NCBI GenBank assembly: GCA_003151375.1
Contig: PLXI01000089.1
Coordinates: 1 to 10,594, forward strand
Direction of reading: 5' to 3'
DNA: 10,594 bases
Origin: Hyphomicrobiales bacterium
GTDB lineage: Bacteria > Pseudomonadota > Alphaproteobacteria > Rhizobiales > Aestuariivirgaceae
Shown here: one piece after another, positions 5,769-10,594 of the stretch
How positions within the stretch are numbered: the stretch's first letter is position 1
Layout: each line of letters opens with the position of its first letter
The notes under the pieces: generated by a model
Databases searched by the model: none
Told to the model about the DNA's origin: nothing
What the model saw: the letters and a program-made list of their open reading frames with translations, nothing else
Program-made: the position numbers and the translations under genes

Positions 5769-8357
5769 TCAATAGAGGCCAGTGCCTGTGCCAGTCAACC
5801 CGCCGAAAGGTTGTTGCACCGGTTGTTGTTGGACTGGTTGTTGCTGCACAGCTGGTGGCCCAGCCGCGGGAGGATTGACATCACCTTGCTGGCCCGCTTG
5901 GGCAGCGTTGGATTGGTCTGCGCCAGCGGGAGGAACCAGAACCACACCCTGATCAGGGCCGCCCTGTGCTACGGCCTGGCCGATAATGACAGAGTTGGCG
6001 GGCGGCTCATCGCCTGGTTTGAATGCCTCTAAAATCACGCCATCTTCACCAAACACACCGCGTGTGCCGGTGTTGACATGAATGGGGATAAGCTCAATGC
6101 CGCGCGGTACGCGAAACGGCACCGCGGCCTTACCCTGCAAAGCCATCTTCATAAAATCTGCCACAACAGGGGCTGCCACTTCACCGCCTGTGCGTTTGGC
6201 GCCCAATGACCTTGGATTATCATAACCGACATAAACGCCAACCGTGAGATCCGGCGTAAAGCCGATGAACCAAAGGTCTTTTGAGTCGTTCGACGTGCCG
6301 GTTTTGCCAGCAATGGGTTTGCCCACCACTTGCAATTTCTTGCCCGTGCCGCGCTCAACCACACCTTCCATCATCGAAGTGATTTGATAAGCCGTGTAAG
6401 GGTTCATCACCTGGGGCGCATCGTCTGGCAGATCAGGTTCAGCTAAGCCTGGGGTATAGTGGTCCACCTTACAGGCAACGCATTCACGCGTATCAAAACG
6501 CCAAACGTTTTTGCCATAACGATCTTGAATGCGGTCAATCAAAGTGGCTTCAACTTTCTTGCCGCCATTGGCAATGATAGAATAGGCCGTCGTCATTTTT
6601 AGCAAAGTTGTTTCGCCCGCCCCTAAAGCCATGGCCAGTTCATGTGGCATGTGATCATAGACACCTAAGCGCTCGGCCAAGTCTGCCACCTTGGTTATGC
6701 CCATGGCCTCAGCCAGCCGCACCGTCATCGTGTTGCGCGATTGTTCAATGGCGCGGCGCAAAGTGGATGGGCCAAGAAATTCTTTTTCAAAATTCTTCGG
6801 CTTCCAAACTTCACCGTTTTGCAGCTTGATTTCCAATGGCGCGTCTAAAACCACTGACGATGGTGTATAGCCATTGTCTAATGCGGCCGCATAAACGATT
6901 GGTTTGAATGACGAGCCGGGTTGGCGCTCAGCCTGAACAGCGCGGTTAAACTGGCTCGCGCCATAAGAAAAGCCTCCCACCATGGCCAGAACGCGGCCCG
7001 TGTGCGGGTCCATCGCCACCATGGCCCCTTCAACTTCAGGCAATTGCACCAAATGATATTCATCTTTTTTGAGCGACGGTGCCACATAAACAATATCACC
7101 AACGGAGAGGACCTCTCCCGCTTTCGTGATTTCGGGGCCAAGCTTTTGATCATCTAAGGCTTTGCGTGCCCATTGCATAAGCGCCAGCGGGATCGTTCCT
7201 TGTTCGCGCTCTTGCGTAAACGCGCCAGCAGCATCGGTTTTGGGTTGCAGGCCGATGGTTGCTGCATCATCAGCAACTTGCAAAACAATGGCCACGCGCC
7301 AAGGCTGTTGATCTGGCGGCACATGATATTTGGCCAAGTTAGTTGCCCAATCGGCACCCAAGTCCTGCACATGTTCCGCCGCACCACGCCAGCCCAACTG
7401 GCGGTCTAGATTCACCAGACCACGTGCCACCGCTTGACGCGCGAAAATTTGCAGCTTCGGATCAAGCGTGGTGTGGATGGAATAGCCGCCGGTGTCTAAT
7501 TCAGTTTTACCATAACGATCCACCAATTCGCGCCGCGCTTCTTCAGCAAAGCTTTCAGCCGAGAACAGCTGAGCACCAAAGGGACGCGGGTTCACTTGCA
7601 ACGGCGTGGCCAAAGCAGTGGCCAATTCCGTGTCTGTGATATATTTGTTTTCGTGCATTTGGTTCAGCACATAGTTGCGCCGCTCAAGTGCTTTTTGGTA
7701 ATGCGTGATCGGATTATAGTTGTTAGGCGCTTTGGGCAGGCCCGCCAGAAAGGCAGCTTCTTCAATGCTGAGTTCATCCAAAGGCTTGCCAAAATAATTT
7801 AGGGATGCGGCCGCCACTCCATATGAGTGAAAGCCAAGATTGATGTAGTTGAGATACAACTCCATGATCTGATCTTTGCTGAAGGCCTGTTCAATGCGCT
7901 GCACCACCAGAGCCTCGCGCAGCTTTCGCGTTATTGTGCGGTCATCGCCGACCAGAAAGTTCTTGGCCACTTGCTGGGTGATGGTGGATGCACCAATCAC
8001 TGTGCCATGGCCGGACAGTTTAACTTGCGCGTTATGGATCAAGGCCTTGGCAATGCCATGCCAATCCAAGCCAGAGTGCGTGTAGAAGTTTTTGTCTTCA
8101 GCTGAAATATAAGCATCAATCACGCGCTTGGGGATCAAGTTGACCGGCACAAAGAGACGCCGCTCTTCGGCATATTCGGCCAATAAAGAACCATCAGCGG
8201 CATGAACGCGGCTCATCACCGGCGGCTCCCATGAAGCCAGCTGTTTATAGTCCGGCAAATCTTGCGAAACGCTATGGATCAAATACAGAAGCACGGCCGC
8301 GCAACACACCGCAGTCATGGAAAAAATTGCAAATAGCCAACCTAGAAAGCGGGTCAT
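5769..8357 (-). CDS. mrcA: Class A penicillin-binding protein, PBP1A type (bifunctional transglycosylase/transpeptidase)
   Basis: Inner-membrane bifunctional enzyme that polymerises glycan strands from lipid II and cross-links the stem peptides in the periplasm. The 862-residue product has a single N-terminal membrane segment (about 5-29). The glycosyltransferase-51 domain follows: EDKNFYTHSGLDWHG with catalytic E87, GASTITQQVAKNFL (122-135), RKLREALVVQRIE and KDQIMELYLNYINLG. The transpeptidase domain has SSFK (catalytic S482, K485), SRN (540-542) and KTGT (685-688). A 120-residue segment between the two domains (about 300-440) fits the OB-like insert of PBP1A. The C-terminal tail is Gln/Pro rich. 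I chose ATG 8357 although a TTG immediately before it (8360) is also in frame; GAAGAG lies a few bases upstream. It is the middle gene of the ami-mrcA-prfB cluster, 118 bases after ami and 30 bases before prfB. Catalytic residues are all intact. Confidence 0.95.
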   Translation of the reverse strand: MTRFLGWLFAIFSMTAVCCAAVLLYLIHSVSQDLPDYKQLASWEPPVMSRVHAADGSLLAEYAEERRLFVPVNLIPKRVIDAYISAEDKNFYTHSGLDWHGIAKALIHNAQVKLSGHGTVIGASTITQQVAKNFLVGDDRTITRKLREALVVQRIEQAFSKDQIMELYLNYINLGFHSYGVAAASLNYFGKPLDELSIEEAAFLAGLPKAPNNYNPITHYQKALERRNYVLNQMHENKYITDTELATALATPLQVNPRPFGAQLFSAESFAEEARRELVDRYGKTELDTGGYSIHTTLDPKLQIFARQAVARGLVNLDRQLGWRGAAEHVQDLGADWATNLAKYHVPPDQQPWRVAIVLQVADDAATIGLQPKTDAAGAFTQEREQGTIPLALMQWARKALDDQKLGPEITKAGEVLSVGDIVYVAPSLKKDEYHLVQLPEVEGAMVAMDPHTGRVLAMVGGFSYGASQFNRAVQAERQPGSSFKPIVYAAALDNGYTPSSVVLDAPLEIKLQNGEVWKPKNFEKEFLGPSTLRRAIEQSRNTMTVRLAEAMGITKVADLAERLGVYDHMPHELAMALGAGETTLLKMTTAYSIIANGGKKVEATLIDRIQDRYGKNVWRFDTRECVACKVDHYTPGLAEPDLPDDAPQVMNPYTAYQITSMMEGVVERGTGKKLQVVGKPIAGKTGTSNDSKDLWFIGFTPDLTVGVYVGYDNPRSLGAKRTGGEVAAPVVADFMKMALQGKAAVPFRVPRGIELIPIHVNTGTRGVFGEDGVILEAFKPGDEPPANSVIIGQAVAQGGPDQGVVLVPPAGADQSNAAQAGQQGDVNPPAAGPPAVQQQPVQQQPVQQPFGGLTGTGTGLY
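5808..5846 (-). repeat. Gln/Pro repeat in the PBP1A C-terminal tail
   Basis: These bases encode QQQPVQQQPVQQP, residues 838-850 of the PBP1A: two and a half copies of a 5-residue unit (15 bases each). They sit in a low-complexity tail (about 802-862) beyond the transpeptidase fold. Such tails vary in length among PBP1A proteins, and this one looks like slippage-prone DNA. No function can be assigned. Confidence 0.7.
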
Positions 8358-8412
8358 CAAAACTCTTCAATTATGGGTGCTGGGCCTAGCATGATTCAAC
8401 CCACCACCAAAA

Positions 8413-8432
8413 GAATTCTCAAACAAGAATTC
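8413..8432 (-). other. Possible weak attenuator hairpin between ami and mrcA
   Basis: In the ami-mrcA gap, the arms GAATTCT and AGAATTC are exact reverse complements with a 6-base loop. Read on the minus strand the second arm is followed by TTTT, so a weak intrinsic terminator or attenuator that would lower mrcA transcription relative to ami is possible. The stem is short and A+T rich, so I rate this low. Each arm also contains the self-complementary GAATTC, so the pairing may be coincidental. Confidence 0.22.
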
Positions 8433-8475
8433 GCGGTTTGGCTTGCCTCCAGATTGTGGCGATGAAAAGGTAAGG

Positions 8476-9351
8476 CTATTTTTCGGCGTTGGCACTGGCG
8501 GTGGCGAAATAGCTATCCACAGCTTTGCCCATCGCCTCGGCCATATCCTTTCGCCATTTGGCGGAATTCAAACGGCCCTCATCATCGATATTTGAGAGAT
8601 AACCCAATTCAACCAAAACGGAAGGAACATCGGGCGCTTTTAAAACCACAAATGCGGCAGAGCGGAGTGGATTGCCGGACAGTTCGGTGAGTGGCGATAT
8701 CTCATGAACGGTTTTTTGAGCGAATAATAATGCCTCAGATTTTGCCTCGCGCTGGGCCAGTGTCATCAAAGCATTGGCTACATCTTGTTTCTGTTTGGAA
8801 AGATTGAGGCCGGCAATTTGGTCGGCTCCATTTTCCTTTTTCGCCAAGGCATCGGCCTCAAAGTCAGACGCCTGATCTGAAACGGTGTAAACCGTGGTGC
8901 CGCGAACGGTGTGATTATCAAGCATGTCGGCATGAACCGCGATGAACAGCTCTGCCTTGTGGTCCCGTGCATATTTCACCCGGTCATCCAATTTGATGAA
9001 TTTGTCGTTGCCGCGGGTGAGCAGCACTTCATAGCGCCCTGACCCTTCCAAGAATTGCTTCAGGGCCTTGGCATAGGCCAGAACCACGTCTTTTTCTTTG
9101 GTGCCATCATGGCTTACAGCGCCGGGGTCAATGCCGCCGTGGCCGGGGTCAATAACAATCACATGCGTCTGCGACGGATCAAACAGAGGCATGGGCGGCG
9201 CTGGTGTAAGGGCACCGGTGGCAATGGTGTCGAATTGGTCTTTTGGATTTAACGTTTGGCCGGCTTCTTGGCCAAACACAACTGTGCTGAGCCCAATTGC
9301 CAAAAGGCCATACATGCAACTAAGTTTCAGATATTTAATGATTAAATGCAC
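8476..9351 (-). CDS. amiC: N-acetylmuramoyl-L-alanine amidase (Amidase_3 family), exported
   Basis: Zinc amidase that cuts the bond between N-acetylmuramic acid and L-alanine of peptidoglycan in the periplasm, usually during septum splitting. The 291-residue product starts with an export signal (basic/hydrophobic, about 1-28, MHLIIKYLKLSCMYGLLAIGLSTVVFG). The catalytic domain (about 62-285) has the expected ligands: H71 in DPGHGG, E86 in TKEKD, H140 in AVHAD, and catalytic E248 in VELGYLSN. Residues about 157-205 match the position of the regulatory helix insert that blocks the active site of AmiB/AmiC until an EnvC- or NlpD-type activator binds. The AMIN domain present in many AmiC proteins is missing: only about 30 residues lie between signal and catalytic domain. 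The start is GTG 9351, right after an in-frame TAA; the ATG at residue 13 would remove the lysines of the signal and is less likely. Stop is TAG. First gene of the ami-mrcA-prfB cluster, divergent from rne. The symbol is by family, not proven orthology. Confidence 0.9.
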   Translation of the reverse strand: MHLIIKYLKLSCMYGLLAIGLSTVVFGQEAGQTLNPKDQFDTIATGALTPAPPMPLFDPSQTHVIVIDPGHGGIDPGAVSHDGTKEKDVVLAYAKALKQFLEGSGRYEVLLTRGNDKFIKLDDRVKYARDHKAELFIAVHADMLDNHTVRGTTVYTVSDQASDFEADALAKKENGADQIAGLNLSKQKQDVANALMTLAQREAKSEALLFAQKTVHEISPLTELSGNPLRSAAFVVLKAPDVPSVLVELGYLSNIDDEGRLNSAKWRKDMAEAMGKAVDSYFATASANAEK

Positions 9352-9360
9352 TTACCAAAC

Positions 9361-9462
9361 GCCCACTTTGAATTTTTGGCAACCTAAACAAACATGGTTA
9401 AGCCTTGGTTGACCTCATTTTCAGCTGCCGCTTGCCAAGTGGGCCTCTAACGCCTAAGTGGG
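9361..9462. repeat. Three AAGTGGG elements, two forming an inverted pair
   Basis: GCCCACTT (9361-9368) is the exact reverse complement of AAGTGGGC (9437-9444). A further AAGTGGG lies at 9456-9462, 19 bases after the second. The first lies 10 bases upstream of the ami start codon, and the others lie in what would be the rne promoter or leader region. They could be binding sites for a regulator shared by the two divergent genes. They are short, so chance cannot be excluded. Confidence 0.3.
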
Positions 9463-9596
9463 TTGTGTCCGCTGGCAGACTCAGGTTTTTAAAACCCAAG
9501 ATTGCGGCGGCGTCAGTTTCGCGCCAGAGCCTGTGTCCGGGAAAATTCCAGCAGGCAAAGGTTGCGTTTTCACCGGCTTGTTATGAGCCATCAACC

Positions 9597-9615
9597 GCCC
9601 GGCTTTTGGCTGGGC
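9597..9615 (+). other. Stable hairpin in the putative rne leader
   Basis: GCCCGGC (9597-9603), loop TTTTG, GCTGGGC (9609-9615). Seven base pairs form in RNA with one G-U pair and a U-rich loop. It is the strongest simple hairpin I found in the spacer. No T-tract follows, so it is not a terminator. If transcribed as part of the rne mRNA, its exposed U-rich loop would resemble the single-stranded A/U-rich sites RNase E prefers. This functional reading is inference. Confidence 0.4.
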
Positions 9616-9809
9616 AAAGGTCAACCGAGACGTGTTCAGGCCCCTCGCGCCACTGCATAAGTTATCCTCCTGCGTTTTAGGATGGGATTGCAGCGCGGCT
9701 GTTGTTGCAGCGCTTGAACTCAGTCCATTTTCGCCGATTTCCTTGTTACGACCCACGTCATTTTCGCCCCGGAGGGCAGTGACATGATGCTGTTTGCAAG
9801 CTTCGGCCC

Positions 9810-9816
9810 AAGGAAG
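9810..9816 (+). promoter_or_regulatory. Ribosome binding site of rne
   Basis: AAGGAAG lies 7 bases before the ATG at 9824, a good Shine-Dalgarno match at normal distance. It supports 9824 over the second in-frame ATG at 9836, which would have its Shine-Dalgarno too far upstream. Confidence 0.7.
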
Positions 9817-9823
9817 AATCACC

Positions 9824-10594
9824 ATGGGCTCAAAAATGCTCATCGACGCCTCTCAGGCGGAAGAAATTCGAATTGCTCTCGCACGTGGCAATAAACTAGA
9901 AGAATTTGACTTCGAAAGTGCCAATAAAAAGCCCCTCAAGGGCAATATTTATCTCGCAAAAGTAACGCGGGTTGAACCTTCGTTGCAGGCGGCCTTTATT
10001 GAATATGGCGGCAATCGCCATGGTTTTTTGGCCTTCGCTGAAATCCATCCTGATTATTATCAGATCCCCATCGCTGACCGCATGGCGCTGCTTGCTGAGC
10101 AAGAAGCCGAAGAGGCCGAAGACGAAGCTGAGGATGATGCCGAAGCGGCACAGGCTGAAGCTAGCGCAGCTGAAGTTAGCCCTGATGAAGCCATTGCAGA
10201 AGATTTGGCACAATCTGATGAGGGCCCTGCCGCTTTAGGCGAGGCCATGCCTCTGCTGGTTGATGCCTCTGCCGATGAACATATTACCGATACAGTCTCT
10301 GAATCGGCACCTGTTGGCGATGTGCATGAAGTGGAGCAAGATTCTGAGACCCAAAAGGTTGAAACCATCGGCGAAGAAGATGCGATGGAAGAAGTGCCAC
10401 AGCGCCGCGAGAGCCGCTCTCGCCCACGCAAAAAGCATTACAAAATTCAAGAAGTGATCAAGCGCCGCCAGATTTTGCTGGTGCAAGTGGTGAAGGAAGA
10501 GCGCGGCAATAAAGGCGCGTCTCTGACCACGTTCCTGTCGCTGGCCGGGCGCTACTGCGTGCTGATGCCCAACTCGCCGAAAGACGGCGGCGTC
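9824..10594 (+). CDS. rne: Ribonuclease E, N-terminal part (3'-truncated by window edge)
   Basis: RNase E is the main single-strand endonuclease of mRNA decay and rRNA/tRNA processing and the core of the degradosome. The first 257 residues are present and the frame is open to the last base. Residues 1-50 (MGSKMLIDASQAEEIRIALARGNKLEEFDFE, then GNIYLAKVTRVEPSLQAAFIEYGGNRHGFLAFAEI) are the RNase E/G start and the first half of the S1 RNA-binding domain, which begins near residue 36. The S1 domain resumes at about 205 with HYKIQEVIKRRQILLVQVVKEERGNKGASLTTFLSLAGRYCVLMPN. Between them (about 83-204) is a low-complexity insert, first strongly acidic and then ending in an arginine-rich patch RRESRSRPRKK. 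Such S1 inserts are known in alphaproteobacterial RNase E; the E. coli enzyme lacks it. RNase G would not have this insert, which supports rne. The catalytic DNase I-like and Zn-link domains lie beyond the window. Confidence 0.95.
   Translation, partial: MGSKMLIDASQAEEIRIALARGNKLEEFDFESANKKPLKGNIYLAKVTRVEPSLQAAFIEYGGNRHGFLAFAEIHPDYYQIPIADRMALLAEQEAEEAEDEAEDDAEAAQAEASAAEVSPDEAIAEDLAQSDEGPAALGEAMPLLVDASADEHITDTVSESAPVGDVHEVEQDSETQKVETIGEEDAMEEVPQRRESRSRPRKKHYKIQEVIKRRQILLVQVVKEERGNKGASLTTFLSLAGRYCVLMPNSPKDGGV

Larger units (their letters stand above)
9352..9823. other. Divergent ami-rne spacer, including the rne leader
   Basis: 472 bases without a believable gene. Two open frames cross it (9405-9680 plus, 9481-9843 minus), but neither has a recognisable motif or ribosome binding site, and the second runs antisense into rne. 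The stretch holds many short repeats: AAGTGGG-type elements near ami, a near-palindrome at 9484-9496, a strong hairpin at 9597-9615, a 9-base direct repeat (TTGCAGCGC at 9688 and 9705), a 10-base direct repeat (CATTTTCGCC at 9726 and 9759) and a small GCCC-CGGA-GGGC hairpin at 9766-9777. In E. coli, rne has a long structured leader through which RNase E controls its own mRNA; a similar long leader is plausible here but is inference. TTGACC at 9409-9414 could be a -35 box, but I cannot find a good -10. Confidence 0.5.

Noticed and set aside
9405..9680. Plus-strand open frame of 91 codons upstream of rne
   Set aside because: No recognisable motif, no Shine-Dalgarno and cysteine/proline-rich random-looking composition.
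9481..9843. Minus-strand open frame of 120 codons between ami and rne
   Set aside because: It runs antisense into the rne start and across its ribosome binding site, with no recognisable domain and irregular composition.
1..10594. Mobile element, CRISPR array, tRNA/rRNA or foreign island
   Set aside because: No transposase or integrase, no spaced repeat array, no tRNA-like cloverleaf and no sharp change in composition; all genes are conserved housekeeping or envelope genes in an order familiar from Alphaproteobacteria.

Overview
The window reads as ordinary, vertically inherited chromosome from an alphaproteobacterium, most likely Hyphomicrobiales (Rhizobiales) or a close relative. Three things support this. 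RF2 has the LLRRHL-DWD start and the SPYDSNARRHTSF block that I know from rhizobial RF2. RNase E has a long acidic insert inside its S1 domain. The order amidase, PBP1A, prfB divergent from rne is one I know from this group. I see no insertion sequence, phage gene, CRISPR array, tRNA or rRNA.

Layout from left to right. The 3' end of tyrS (S4 RNA-binding domain) lies on the plus strand. It faces a 1126-residue AsmA/YhdP-like envelope protein (DUF3971 type) on the minus strand, with only 24 bp between their stop codons. A 348-bp divergent spacer follows. It holds a perfect 7-3-7 inverted repeat 35 bp before a plus-strand bactofilin gene. The bactofilin converges, with a 25-bp gap, on a minus-strand cluster transcribed right to left: ami (N-acetylmuramoyl-L-alanine amidase), mrcA (class A penicillin-binding protein, PBP1A type) and prfB (release factor 2). 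A 472-bp divergent spacer, rich in short repeats and hairpins, separates ami from rne (RNase E). The rne gene starts at 9824 and runs off the right edge.

Two themes run through the genes. One is envelope work: septal and cell-wall hydrolysis (ami), peptidoglycan polymerisation and cross-linking (mrcA), a cytoskeletal scaffold of the kind that recruits wall enzymes (bactofilin) and a probable inter-membrane lipid transporter (AsmA-like). The other is information processing: tRNA charging (tyrS), termination (prfB) and RNA decay (rne).

The feature most easily mis-annotated is prfB. Its coding sequence crosses an in-frame TGA by programmed +1 frameshifting (CTT TGA C after an AGGAGG stimulator). 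The true start is the ATG at 5738, and the protein is 375 residues. I did not find a convincing undescribed system. The best leads are the rne leader, the inverted repeat before the bactofilin gene and the size and composition of the RNase E S1 insert.
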